Assembly: GCF_015595035.1 (NCBI RefSeq)
Contig: NZ_JADNRN010000001.1
Span: 682,001-746,000 of the forward strand
DNA from: Marinibium conchae
GTDB lineage: Bacteria; Pseudomonadota; Gammaproteobacteria; Enterobacterales; Alteromonadaceae
Direction: 5' to 3'
DNA: 64,000 bases
Shown: positions 19,327-28,624 of the stretch, one piece after another
Position numbering within the stretch: the first letter of the stretch is position 1
Layout of the letters: every line of letters starts with the position of its first letter
Program-made: the position numbers and the translations under genes
Notes under the pieces: model-generated
Databases searched by the model: none
Seen by the model: only the letters and a program-made list of their open reading frames with translations
Told to the model about the DNA's origin: nothing

Positions 19327-20363
19327 TGACAGTTGCCTTCAATGAGCCTAGCGAGACAGAGAGCCAAGCTGACAAAGAGAAAATTCTAGTTATTCGTATG
19401 TTAGGTCTTGGTGACGTGACATGCATTGGTGTGTCGGCTATACGTCACTTGAAACGCAAGCACCCAAGCGCCGAAATTCATGTGTTAACCTACGCAGCCG
19501 GCCACGATATTATGGCCTTGGCAGAACCAACGATAAAGACTTATGGTTTGAAAAGCGGGGAGTGGCCAGAAGATATTATCCAAGCGATGGAAGCTTTTTT
19601 AGGCTTAGCCGAAATCATCATTGGCGAAGCTTATAATTCGATTATTAACCTTGATACGTGGTTCATGCCTTGCTTCTTATCTCGCTTTTTGAAAGATGCG
19701 GGTGAGCCGGTGAGTGGGAACTATATTGCGATGTCGATCGCCGATCTGATAGACCAATATCAGAAGCAAACACTTCAAGCTACCTTCGTCAACGATCCCA
19801 GTCACTACATGCAAAGCACTTGGTTTAGTATGATGCGTTGGCATTCAACGTGGTGGGAAAGTGACTATTTGCCTGAGGGTGGATATCCTGAGTTTTATCT
19901 GAAAACCTGTTGCGGTTGGCAGGACTGTGAATTGAATTTTAACATTGATGTTCCCGCAAACAAAAAATTGGTAAAAGAAAAACGTAAAATTATAGCACTT
20001 GCTACCGAAGCTCGTACCGACGAGCGCAGCTATCCGCATGCTGAAAAGTTGGCAGCGGCATTACGCATGGCTGGTTTCTATGTGTGGTCAAAGTTCGATG
20101 GCAGTCAATCGATGCGTGAAACCTTATCAATGTTGAAGGCAAGCGACCTTCTTATTACTGTTCCTTCAGCACCACAATGGTTTGCAACGTCAGTTGATTG
20201 TCCGGTAATGGTCATTAGTGGAATGGTCGACCCAAGAACCTTAATGCCCGACTATGCAACTGATATGTCACTACAGCCAGCGTCGGTCGAGAGTTTAATC
20301 GAGGGTGTGCTGGGTATTTTCGATGGCAGTATCGCTCAAGGTGATGAACAAAGCGCATACTAA
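19326..20363 (+). CDS. GT9 (heptosyltransferase)-like protein in the pse operon
   Basis: A 345-residue protein with the two-Rossmann GT-B layout of glycosyltransferase family 9. The N-terminal ILVIRMLGLGDV is followed by LKRKHPSAEIHVLTY. The C-terminal domain contains EARTDERSYPHAEKLAAAL and LLITVPSAPQWFATSVDCPV, where GT9 enzymes bind the nucleotide sugar. Between them lies a Trp-rich insert (about 150-200). It overlaps pseF by one base and precedes pseI. A second flagellin-glycan transferase is likely, but donor and acceptor are unknown. Confidence 0.75.
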   Translation: MTVAFNEPSETESQADKEKILVIRMLGLGDVTCIGVSAIRHLKRKHPSAEIHVLTYAAGHDIMALAEPTIKTYGLKSGEWPEDIIQAMEAFLGLAEIIIGEAYNSIINLDTWFMPCFLSRFLKDAGEPVSGNYIAMSIADLIDQYQKQTLQATFVNDPSHYMQSTWFSMMRWHSTWWESDYLPEGGYPEFYLKTCCGWQDCELNFNIDVPANKKLVKEKRKIIALATEARTDERSYPHAEKLAAALRMAGFYVWSKFDGSQSMRETLSMLKASDLLITVPSAPQWFATSVDCPVMVISGMVDPRTLMPDYATDMSLQPASVESLIEGVLGIFDGSIAQGDEQSAY

Positions 20364-20412
20364 AATGCAGATGCATAAGCACTGTATAGAAGCACTTAAT
20401 TGAACAACTAAC

Positions 20413-21546
20413 ATGAGTTTATTCAACGACATGAAAAACAGTAAATCGACTATTCGCATTGGTAAGGATGATCTTTATTTTGACATTGGAGAGGGTCATA
20501 AACCTTTCATCATTGCAGAGCTAAGCGGCAATCATAGTCAGGATTTTGAACTTGCTAAAAAGATGGTGGTTGAAGCGGGAAAGGCCGGTGCACATGCAAT
20601 AAAACTGCAAACCTACACGGCGGGTTCAATGACCTTAGATGTGGATGCTGGTGATTTTGTTATTCAGGAAAAGGACAGCCTATGGGCAGGTGAAAAGTTG
20701 TTCGACTTATATGCCAAGGCTTCTACACCGTATGAGTGGCACGGAGAGCTTTTTGCCCTAGCGAATAAATTGGGGATGTTAGCTTTTAGCTCTCCATTTG
20801 ACGAAGATGCTGTCGATTTTCTGGCTTCATTAGATGTGCCTTGTTATAAGATTGCATCTTTCGAGCTCACCGATATTCCGCTTATCAGAAAGGTTGCACA
20901 GCAAGGGAGGCCGATGATTATGTCGACAGGCATGGCAAGTGTAAGTGAAATTGAAGAGGCTGTGAAAGTTGCTAAAACACATGGCTGCAAAGAGCTTATA
21001 TTGCTCAAGTGCACAAGTACTTATCCTGCATTACCCGAGAATACTAATCTTGTCACCATTCCCAATATGCGAACTACTTTTGATGTGCAAGTGGGTCTGT
21101 CGGACCATACCGCAGGAATAGGGGTATCGGTTGCAAGTGTGGCCTTTGGCGCATCGGTGATTGAAAAGCACTTTGTTTTATCGCGCGATGCTGGTGGTGT
21201 TGATGCCGAATTTTCAATGGAGCCCGATGAACTTAAAAGTTTAGTTGCCGAAACTGAGCGGGTGCATTTAGCGCTCGGACAAGTGACCTATGGTGGCAGC
21301 AAAGCGGAAGAAAAATCCAAACAATACCGTCGTTCAATTTATGTGAGTCAGCCGATTGAAAAAGGCCAAATGATTGCACGCAGTGACATAAAAATTGTGC
21401 GTCCAGCGCATGGGCTAGCACCTAAGCATCTTGACACTGTTGTGGGGGCCATAGCCCGCTGTGATATGCCAATTGGAACGCCATTAACTTGGCGTACTAT
21501 TAGTGTCGCTTCAGACAATAAGAATGACTTAAAAAATAACGGCTAA
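20413..21546 (+). CDS. pseI: Pseudaminic acid synthase PseI
   Basis: A 377-residue NeuB-family enzyme condensing 6-deoxy-2,4-diacetamido-altrose with phosphoenolpyruvate to give pseudaminic acid. Family blocks include IAELSGNHSQDFELAKKMV, IKLQTYTA, FSSPFDEDAVDFL, YKIASFELTD, LLKCTSTYPA and GLSDHT. A C-terminal antifreeze-like SAF domain (about 310-365) carries RRSIYVSQPIEKGQMI. About 50 bases separate it from the preceding gene and four from pseG. Confidence 0.97.
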   Translation: MSLFNDMKNSKSTIRIGKDDLYFDIGEGHKPFIIAELSGNHSQDFELAKKMVVEAGKAGAHAIKLQTYTAGSMTLDVDAGDFVIQEKDSLWAGEKLFDLYAKASTPYEWHGELFALANKLGMLAFSSPFDEDAVDFLASLDVPCYKIASFELTDIPLIRKVAQQGRPMIMSTGMASVSEIEEAVKVAKTHGCKELILLKCTSTYPALPENTNLVTIPNMRTTFDVQVGLSDHTAGIGVSVASVAFGASVIEKHFVLSRDAGGVDAEFSMEPDELKSLVAETERVHLALGQVTYGGSKAEEKSKQYRRSIYVSQPIEKGQMIARSDIKIVRPAHGLAPKHLDTVVGAIARCDMPIGTPLTWRTISVASDNKNDLKNNG

Positions 21547-21550
21547 GACG

Positions 21551-22714
21551 ATGCAATTATTCTTTCGGGTTGAAGGTAACAAAAAAGTTGGCTTGGGGCA
21601 TTTAATGCGATGCTTTGCGCTAGCGCAAGTTGCCCTTGATAATCAAATTGCAGTTAACTTCATTTGTAGTGCCGAAAGCGCTAAATTTCTGCACACTCGG
21701 CATGCGTTCTTAGGCTCAACACTGGTTATTGACGAGGCACTTCCTCAAGAAGATGAACTTCATCAAATAGTTGAGCTAATAGTGTCACGCTTGGATAGTG
21801 ATGCAAACGCAGCACTTGTACTAGATGGCTATCAATATACTGTTAATTACCAGAGCAAATTAAAAAGTGAGCTGGGTAAAAAAGTGACGCGAACTGGCTC
21901 CGTACCGCTTGTCTACTTTGATGATATCAACTGCATAACAGATTTCCCAAATCATGTCGCCGATATGATAGTCAACGGTGCCGAGTCAGCTAAAAGCTTG
22001 GGTTATGAAAGAAACGCAGCAAATAGCAAACTATGCCTAGGTTCTGGATTTATGTCACTTCGAAGTGAATTTATGTCTCTGCCAGAACTACCCGTAAACC
22101 GGCGTCATTCCTTACTGATATGTTTCGGCGGCGCTGACACAGAAAACCATACCTTGGCGCTGTTAATAGCCTTAAGTGAAATTGAATGTGATATTCCTGT
22201 TCGCGTGGTAAGTGGCGTTGCCTATCAGCACCATAACGACTTACAGCGTATGATTGGTTGTCAAACGTTGGAAGTGCCAGGAGAGCTGGATAAGAGATTG
22301 GCCTTAAGCATGCCTGTGCAATATATTCATGATGCTCAAGATATGGCAGAACTTATGTTACATAGCCGTTTGGCAATTAGTGCGGCAGGCGGGAGTCAAT
22401 TTGAACTCTTGCACTGCTACACCCCCAGCTTTCTTGTAGTGGTAGCCGACAATCAAGCTCCTGCAACAGCTATTGCTCAACAGCAAGGCTGGGCAAGTGT
22501 GCTAGATTGGCGTGACAGTGCCACGGTTGACTACAAAGGTTTGGCTAAATCGCTGATAGCAAAATATCACGATGCGAAGCACCTCAATGCTCAGCAACAA
22601 GCTGCTATTAATACAATGAAGGCCATGCGCGAGGAGCATCAGCGTTTTGGTACTGAGAATATTCTTGATGCTATCGCCGCTATTGTTACTAATACGCATA
22701 AGGAAGAAACGTGA
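21551..22714 (+). CDS. pseG: UDP-sugar hydrolase PseG
   Basis: A 387-residue GT-B-fold hydrolase that releases UDP from UDP-2,4-diacetamido-2,4,6-trideoxy-altrose. The N-terminus FFRVEGNKKVGLGHLMRCFALA contains the Gly-His pair of the active site. LICFGGADTENHTL and SAAGGSQFELLHCYTPS match the nucleotide-binding half. It is somewhat long for PseG because of extra residues in the first half (about 65-130). Its stop overlaps the pseH start as TGATG. Confidence 0.94.
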   Translation: MQLFFRVEGNKKVGLGHLMRCFALAQVALDNQIAVNFICSAESAKFLHTRHAFLGSTLVIDEALPQEDELHQIVELIVSRLDSDANAALVLDGYQYTVNYQSKLKSELGKKVTRTGSVPLVYFDDINCITDFPNHVADMIVNGAESAKSLGYERNAANSKLCLGSGFMSLRSEFMSLPELPVNRRHSLLICFGGADTENHTLALLIALSEIECDIPVRVVSGVAYQHHNDLQRMIGCQTLEVPGELDKRLALSMPVQYIHDAQDMAELMLHSRLAISAAGGSQFELLHCYTPSFLVVVADNQAPATAIAQQQGWASVLDWRDSATVDYKGLAKSLIAKYHDAKHLNAQQQAAINTMKAMREEHQRFGTENILDAIAAIVTNTHKEET

Positions 22715-23376
22715 TGATGACTCACCTTTCAGGCTTCGGCGTAGTATTGAGGCCGATAAACGAGGAAGACTTGTCAGATCTGCTTAGGTGGCGAAACCGC
22801 GAAGATATTCGTTCTATGATGAAGTCGCAAAGCATTATTAGCATGGATGATCATAGAAGGTGGTTTTCTTCTATTGTGCAGTTGAATAATGCCGATATTG
22901 ATTCTAAGGCAGCACAGCATTGTACTTCTGATAGCATCGCTATTCAGTCACAGTACTTTGCTATTTGCTATAAAGCCGAACTCATTGGTTCGGCTAATAT
23001 CACTACCGAGGCGCTAAGTCTTTCTAAGGCGAGCGAAGTGGAGCCTGGCTTATATATAGGCCATGAACGTTATCGTGGAAATATACTCGCTTTTGCTCCT
23101 AGCTTGGTGTTGAACGATTATTGTTTCAAGGAGCTTAAGGTGAAAAGAATATGTGCCACAGTGCATGCGAATAATCACCAAGCCTTAGCTTACAACGCAA
23201 AGCTAGGTTATAAGTTAAGCTCAAGCGATGAGCAAGATAGCCAAAAGTCTAGCCATGATCATGTGGCTGGGAGTGAAAAACACCCATGGATAAAAATGAC
23301 CTTGCAGGAAGAAGACTATTTACGGGCGACTGCTAAAATAAGGCAGTTTCTGTCTCGACCTGCTAAAAAGAATTAG
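22714..23376 (+). CDS. pseH: GNAT N-acetyltransferase PseH
   Basis: A 220-residue GNAT-fold transferase that acetylates the 4-amino group of the PseC product using acetyl-CoA. It has VVLRPINEEDLSDLLRWRNR and HRRWF near the N-terminus, and GLYIGHERYRGN and VHANNHQALAYNAKLGY near the C-terminus. GTG at 22711 and ATG at 22714 or 22717 are all possible; 22714 is preferred for the TGATG overlap and AGGA nine bases upstream. A polar insert (about 60-85 and 168-190) makes it longer than many PseH proteins. It ends the core pseudaminic genes. Confidence 0.88.
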   Translation: MMTHLSGFGVVLRPINEEDLSDLLRWRNREDIRSMMKSQSIISMDDHRRWFSSIVQLNNADIDSKAAQHCTSDSIAIQSQYFAICYKAELIGSANITTEALSLSKASEVEPGLYIGHERYRGNILAFAPSLVLNDYCFKELKVKRICATVHANNHQALAYNAKLGYKLSSSDEQDSQKSSHDHVAGSEKHPWIKMTLQEEDYLRATAKIRQFLSRPAKKN

Positions 23377-23420
23377 CTGTTTGAGCTCGCCAAATTTCAA
23401 TAGCTTGAGGAGAAACAAAA

Positions 23421-23660
23421 GTGTCAACGATAGAACAACTTAACGCGGCTTTTGTAAGCGCATTAGACATTGACGAAAAACAAATAAGCGATGAGCTTGC
23501 CTATAATAGTATCGAGGAATGGGACTCTACTGCGCACATGATATTAATCGCTGAGCTAGAAGACCAGTTTGACATCATGCTAGATACTGACGACATTATT
23601 GATATGAGCTCAGTAGCTAAAGCAAAAGAAATCTTGCAAAAATATGATATCAGCTTCTAA
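23421..23660 (+). CDS. Acyl carrier protein (dedicated, flagellar island)
   Basis: A 79-residue acidic helical protein starting with GTG behind GAGGAG. The phosphopantetheine attachment serine lies in EEWDSTAHM (Ser36), the DS motif position of carrier proteins. It differs from a housekeeping ACP (which has GADSLD), so it is probably a specialised carrier. It lies 44 bases after pseH and overlaps the SDR gene. The context of an SDR, an acyl-activating ligase and a LuxC-like reductase suggests an acyl group is carried and modified for the glycan. Confidence 0.92.
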   Translation: MSTIEQLNAAFVSALDIDEKQISDELAYNSIEEWDSTAHMILIAELEDQFDIMLDTDDIIDMSSVAKAKEILQKYDISF

Positions 23661-24456
23661 GCCTATCGAGGGATCTTCAGAGCCACGAGTTCCGCTCGAA
23701 CAGGCTGCAATATTAATTACTGGCGCCGCCGGTGGAATAGGCCGCGCGTGCGTTATAGCATGCGTGAAGCAAGGCTGGCATGTGTTCGCTGCGATGCGCA
23801 ATAAGCAAGAAGGGCAGGAACGCTTGCGAGAGGCCTTACAGAGTTCCGGTCTTAATAATGTTGCCCAAAGCGCTGATTTGCTTACCCTTCTTGAGTACGA
23901 TGTATCTGATTCAAAACAGGTTAAAGCGGCTTTCGCTCAAATTAAAAAGTCACCTTATGAGCTGGTCGGCTTAGTGAATAACGCTGGTTTAATGAAGGAT
24001 AGCCTCTTAGGCATGACATCACTCGACGATTTCGACATGCAAATGCTAGTCAATGTTCGAGCTAGCTTTCTACATTTGCAGTTAGCTAGTCGCTTAATGA
24101 CTAAAAACAAGCAGGGCTCGATTGTGAATGTTAGTTCAGTTATCGGCTTAGATGGCGCACCCGGTCAGGTTGCTTACAGCGCGAGTAAAGCTGCGCTCTT
24201 AGGCATGACAAAATCGGCGGCGAAGGAGTTAGCACCTTTAAATATTCGTGTTAACGCAGTTGCGCCAGGTTTTATCAACACCCAATTAACACATGATTAT
24301 AGCGCTGCTAAACGAGCGTCGGTTATCAATAATATTGCTGTAGGGCGCGAGGGGCAGCCAGAAGATGTTGCAGCCACCATTATGCATCTTTTGAGCGCTC
24401 AAAGTGCCTACATAACTGGGCAAACAATCCGCATCGACGGCATGATGTCGATATAA
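23644..24456 (+). CDS. FabG-like short-chain dehydrogenase/reductase
   Basis: A 270-residue classical SDR. The cofactor loop is ITGAAGGIG (25-33), followed by NNAG, the Ser of VSSVIG, the catalytic Tyr178 and Lys182 in YSASK, and the PGFINTQLT block, as in 3-oxoacyl-ACP reductases. The ATG overlaps the carrier-protein gene by 17 bases, supporting a joint role. A 3-oxoacyl-carrier reductase making a 3-hydroxyacyl group is the simplest guess; reduction of a sugar or aldehyde is an alternative. Confidence 0.88.
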   Translation: MISASKPIEGSSEPRVPLEQAAILITGAAGGIGRACVIACVKQGWHVFAAMRNKQEGQERLREALQSSGLNNVAQSADLLTLLEYDVSDSKQVKAAFAQIKKSPYELVGLVNNAGLMKDSLLGMTSLDDFDMQMLVNVRASFLHLQLASRLMTKNKQGSIVNVSSVIGLDGAPGQVAYSASKAALLGMTKSAAKELAPLNIRVNAVAPGFINTQLTHDYSAAKRASVINNIAVGREGQPEDVAATIMHLLSAQSAYITGQTIRIDGMMSI

Positions 24457-24468
24457 AGCGAGGCGGTC

Positions 24469-27276
24469 ATGACCAGCAATCAAAGTAGCCCTCCCTATTT
24501 TTTTGATGACATTTCCAAGCATGGAGATGCGCTTGCTGTCATTAGCGATGGGCAACAACTGAGCTATATCGAACTTGCCAAACTTGTCGACAATAGAAAA
24601 GAAGAGCTGGTTTTGGCATTAGGTAAGCATAAACAAACTATCGGAATGGTGGCTCAAAATACCCTCAATACTTTAGTTAGCTACTTAGCTCTACTGCAGT
24701 TGCGCCAAGTTATCGTATTTGTAGCTTCTACAGGACGCACTTGGAGCGAGTTAGCACAGCAAAGTATCGTGCAAGATTATCATCTCAGTGCGGTACTTTT
24801 TGACGATTATCTTTGCCTTGCCGAGAGTAGCCAAGCTGGTATCAATGCTGGGAGTCGCAACAAGGTTGATATTCATGACTCTGTTGCCCTTTTGTTAAAT
24901 ACTTCAGGAAGTACTGGAGCTAGCAAACAAGTGGTCATTTCCTACCGCAACATGGCAGCAAACACAATGAGTATATGTGCTTATCTCCCCATAGAAAACA
25001 GCGATATTTGCATGACGACTTTGCCATTTCATTACTCCTATGGCCTCTCTATCATCAATACCCATTTAGCGGTTGGAGCGGCCATTCTGATGACGTCATA
25101 CTCGTGTATGCAAAGAGAGTTTTGGCAGCAGCTCGAACAATATAAGGTAAGTAGCTTTGGCGGTGTGCCTCACAGCTATGACATGTTATTGAAAATGAAA
25201 TTTACCGAAAAAGACTTACCTTCACTGCGTTATTTCACACAAGCAGGTGGGAAGCTGGCGGCGAGTAAAATTAGTCAATTGGCCTCTTATGCACAGCGGC
25301 ACCATAAAGCATTTTTTGTCATGTACGGGCAAACCGAGGCGACCGCAAGGATGGGCTTCGCAAACACCGACAAGCTCGTGTTAAAGCCTGATACTATTGG
25401 CAGGGCCATACCGGATACACAGTTTTATCTGCTTGATGAGCAGAATCATCTTCACGACATTCAATCAAGTGCTGCAAGCCAACTCAAGGGAGAGCTCGTA
25501 TTTTCTGGTGAAAATGTGATGCTTAACTATGCGCGAGGTATTAATGACTTATCGGGCAGCGCTTTGATGGCCGACAATGGGGTTTTCATCCATGCTTCGC
25601 TGCAGGCAGATAATGCTAAAAGCCTCGACGCCCCTGTAAAACAAAAAATGCTTCGAACCGGCGACCTAGCCAGAGTCGACAGCGACGGTGACATTTTCAT
25701 CACGGGTCGACTCAAACGTATTATTAAGCTTGCTGGCGAACGTATCAGCTTAGATGACATTGACACCCGTCTATTAACAGCGATAGAGAAATCGACACTT
25801 GACGCTAAGCAAACGCTTGTTGTTTGCAGTTCAGGCAACGATAGTCGTTTAGATATTGTGTTTGCTGGGGAGAACTTTAGCGCTATCACGCAGAGTAATG
25901 GCGGCCGCGAAGAGCAAGGGATCGAAAAAGACCTGGTTGATATCTGCAAGCCAGTGCTCAAGTCTTTCGGTATTCATAGCAAGTTCTGTCGCTATCATTT
26001 CATGCCAAATTTACCGCTTACAAATAATGGCAAGGTGGATTACGCAAGCTTGCTTTCCATACTTGATAGTCAAAATACTACGGGCGACAGCAATACCACG
26101 TCACCCAAAGCTGAGCCCAAGTTTGAACCCACGCTGAAACAGCTTAGCGAAAAACACAATAGTTCTTTTACTTCCTTACTAGCGCATCCTGCCTTTTCGT
26201 TGGTAGCAAAAGATAAAGATGCCTTGCTTTCTGAAAATGTGAGCTTATTGCATGATATGCACAGTCAGCGTTGCTCTGATTATGCAAATATTTGTGGTAT
26301 CAGTGGCGAGTTTGGGAAAATTGATGCTAATGAACATGATGTACTAGCTGAAAACGCCCAACAGGATGAACGCCAACTGCCGTCACTCCCGTTCTTGGCG
26401 GTTCGTTTGTTCAAGCAATTTGAATTGGCCAGTATAAATAAGGCTGATATTTTCAAAGTATTGAGCTCCTCAGGTACCACAGGCCAAAGCCCTGCGCGTA
26501 TATTGTTAGACCAAGAAACCAGTGCTAGGCAGTCAAAAACCCTAGTGAACATTATGCAAAGTATCTTGGGTAAACAGCGCTTGCCCATGTTGATTGTCGA
26601 TACTGAGGCTGTGGCAAAAGGACGAAAAGGCTTCAGTGCAAGAACAGCGGGTATTCAAGGTTTGTCATTTTTTGGCCGCAAACATGTGTACGCTTTGCAC
26701 GATGATATGACGCCCAATTGGCCGGCGATTGAGGCATTTTTCACCGAGCATGCCAACAGTGATGTACTTATATTTGGCTTTACTTTCATGATTTGGCTTT
26801 ATTTAATCAAAGCGGCAGAGAAAGAAAATAAGCAATTCTCGGCGCGTAAAGCGCTTATTGTGCATAGTGGCGGTTGGAAAAAGCTAGAGTCAGAAAAAGT
26901 CGATAACAAGGCTTTTAAGCAAGCTTGCGCGCAAATAGTAGAGGGTGCTCATGTACATAACTTTTATGGGATGGCAGAGCAAGTTGGCAGTATTTTTGTA
27001 GAGTGTTCGCATGGGCATTTGCATGCACCGAATATGGCTGATCTGATCATCCGTGACCCATACACTTTTGAAGTTAGTAAGCAAGGAGAGGTGGGGCTAA
27101 TACAAGTGCTTTCTGCGCTACCCACAAGTTACCCTGGGCATTCTTTGTTAACTGAAGATATGGGGCGTATATTAGGTGAAGACAACTGCTTGTGTGGCTG
27201 GAAAGGTAAATACTTTGAAGTGCTAGGACGTCTTCCAAAAGCCGAAGTTCGCGGGTGCAGTGATACGCATGAATAA
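24469..27276 (+). CDS. Adenylate-forming acyl ligase fused to a LuxE-like acyl-protein synthetase domain
   Basis: A 935-residue two-domain protein. Residues about 1-535 are a class I adenylate-forming ligase: TSGSTG (145-150), YGQTE (near 286), RTGDLA (near 396), KLAGERISLDDID, and the A10-type lysine in TNNGKVDY (Lys522). Residues about 600-930 resemble LuxE: SSSGTTGQSPARILLD (from 666), then FYGMAEQVGSIFVEC and a TEDMGRI block. LuxE activates fatty acids as acyl-AMP and passes them to LuxC. The gene overlaps the LuxC-like gene. A carrier-linked acyl activation for glycan decoration is inferred. Confidence 0.85.
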   Translation: MTSNQSSPPYFFDDISKHGDALAVISDGQQLSYIELAKLVDNRKEELVLALGKHKQTIGMVAQNTLNTLVSYLALLQLRQVIVFVASTGRTWSELAQQSIVQDYHLSAVLFDDYLCLAESSQAGINAGSRNKVDIHDSVALLLNTSGSTGASKQVVISYRNMAANTMSICAYLPIENSDICMTTLPFHYSYGLSIINTHLAVGAAILMTSYSCMQREFWQQLEQYKVSSFGGVPHSYDMLLKMKFTEKDLPSLRYFTQAGGKLAASKISQLASYAQRHHKAFFVMYGQTEATARMGFANTDKLVLKPDTIGRAIPDTQFYLLDEQNHLHDIQSSAASQLKGELVFSGENVMLNYARGINDLSGSALMADNGVFIHASLQADNAKSLDAPVKQKMLRTGDLARVDSDGDIFITGRLKRIIKLAGERISLDDIDTRLLTAIEKSTLDAKQTLVVCSSGNDSRLDIVFAGENFSAITQSNGGREEQGIEKDLVDICKPVLKSFGIHSKFCRYHFMPNLPLTNNGKVDYASLLSILDSQNTTGDSNTTSPKAEPKFEPTLKQLSEKHNSSFTSLLAHPAFSLVAKDKDALLSENVSLLHDMHSQRCSDYANICGISGEFGKIDANEHDVLAENAQQDERQLPSLPFLAVRLFKQFELASINKADIFKVLSSSGTTGQSPARILLDQETSARQSKTLVNIMQSILGKQRLPMLIVDTEAVAKGRKGFSARTAGIQGLSFFGRKHVYALHDDMTPNWPAIEAFFTEHANSDVLIFGFTFMIWLYLIKAAEKENKQFSARKALIVHSGGWKKLESEKVDNKAFKQACAQIVEGAHVHNFYGMAEQVGSIFVECSHGHLHAPNMADLIIRDPYTFEVSKQGEVGLIQVLSALPTSYPGHSLLTEDMGRILGEDNCLCGWKGKYFEVLGRLPKAEVRGCSDTHE

Positions 27277-28624
27277 GATCAATTTACTAGCTCCCAAAAA
27301 AGTTGAATATGTATCTCAGGTGGGGGTGGAAGCTTGGCTCGAGGATTTTACTCAGCAAAGCAGCTTTGCTTGCTTCGATGCGCTTACCTTTGAGTTTTTA
27401 GCCAGTCTTTCTTCGTTATTAATGAAAGATAAGCGTTTTAATTCGGTGCCAGAGTTGGTTGCCTTGGGTTTTTGGTTACGTAAGCCCAATCTTGATAGAA
27501 AAATTCAAGAGGGCATCTCGACTTCTAATATAGAAGCGAACGCCGATGCTAAGCCCAAAACAACAAGTAAACCATTGGGAACGGTAGTGCATTTCAGCCC
27601 GGCCAATGTGGATACCATGTTTATATATAGCTGGTTGGCTTCAGTGTTACTGGGCAACAAGAACATTGTACGAGTTGCCAGTCATGAATCGCAGAGCAAG
27701 ATATTACTACTAACCTTGCTTAACGAGCTTTTTGCAGAGGCGAAATACGCAAAAATAGCCGAGAGAAATATCTTTATTGGTTACGACAAGCACTCAGATT
27801 TTAGTATGCGACTATCAAAAATTGCTGATGCGCGAATGATATGGGGCGGTGATCAAAGTGTCGCGCTTATTAAAGGTAACCCCTGTAAAGCAAGTTGTCG
27901 CGATTTTTGCTTTTCTGATAAATACTCTATTGCTGTGCTAACGCAAGCGGAGCTTTATACAGAGCCAAGAAAAATAGCAAACCTCTTATGGCGAGATACA
28001 CAAGCATTTCAGCAACAAGCATGCTCATCACCTCGGGTACTCTTTGTGATTGATGACGATATTCATGACTTATCGAATACAAAAAGACATAAGCCAGTTG
28101 CGAGTAATAAAGAGCAATCCATCGAGGCGCTATTATCTGACTTAAATGTAATGGCGCTAGCTGACAAAAATGATTGGGCACAAAATAACCGTGCAAATGA
28201 ACATTTAGTCAGTATTCAAAGTTTAGCTGCGCGAAAACTCATCACTCAGCGCGACCAAATTGTGCAATTGCGCAATGTTTCCGCCATCAAACTTAAGGCT
28301 CTCTCAAGCGACTTGCTGGACTATCATACGGGTAATGGTCTCTTTTATATTCGACGTATTGGCAGTATTGATGAGTTGTTTACTGAGTTGAGCACTTGTT
28401 CGCCGGATAAGCTGCAGACTATCGCAATATCGAATTTGGTAAATGAAATAGTTGAAAATCGTGCTTCGGAGCTAGCCGAATCTCCCGTGCAAACCCTATT
28501 ACAGAGGCTATCAGAGGAGCTTCAGCATCGTAACTTCCGAATTCAAGCGCTTGGTCAAGCCTTGGACTTTAGTTTTCATTGGGATGGATACGCATTATTG
28601 AGTGAATTAACAAATGTCGAATAA
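27269..28624 (+). CDS. LuxC-like acyl-CoA/acyl-protein reductase
   Basis: A 451-residue LuxC-family protein of the aldehyde dehydrogenase superfamily. LuxC enzymes reduce activated fatty acids to aldehydes with NADPH. The cofactor region GTVVHFSPANVDTMFIYS and the catalytic cysteine in QQQACSSPR (Cys252) are present, so activity is plausible. The ATG at 27269 overlaps the end of the ligase gene by eight bases; a GTG at 27260 is an alternative. No luxA, luxB or luxD is present, so this is not a light-emission cluster. The product could be a fatty aldehyde for the neighbouring pathway. Confidence 0.87.
   Translation: MNKINLLAPKKVEYVSQVGVEAWLEDFTQQSSFACFDALTFEFLASLSSLLMKDKRFNSVPELVALGFWLRKPNLDRKIQEGISTSNIEANADAKPKTTSKPLGTVVHFSPANVDTMFIYSWLASVLLGNKNIVRVASHESQSKILLLTLLNELFAEAKYAKIAERNIFIGYDKHSDFSMRLSKIADARMIWGGDQSVALIKGNPCKASCRDFCFSDKYSIAVLTQAELYTEPRKIANLLWRDTQAFQQQACSSPRVLFVIDDDIHDLSNTKRHKPVASNKEQSIEALLSDLNVMALADKNDWAQNNRANEHLVSIQSLAARKLITQRDQIVQLRNVSAIKLKALSSDLLDYHTGNGLFYIRRIGSIDELFTELSTCSPDKLQTIAISNLVNEIVENRASELAESPVQTLLQRLSEELQHRNFRIQALGQALDFSFHWDGYALLSELTNVE

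Noticed and set aside
27269-28624. Bioluminescence operon
   Set aside because: LuxC- and LuxE-like proteins are present, but luxA, luxB and luxD are absent and the genes sit in a glycosylation island.
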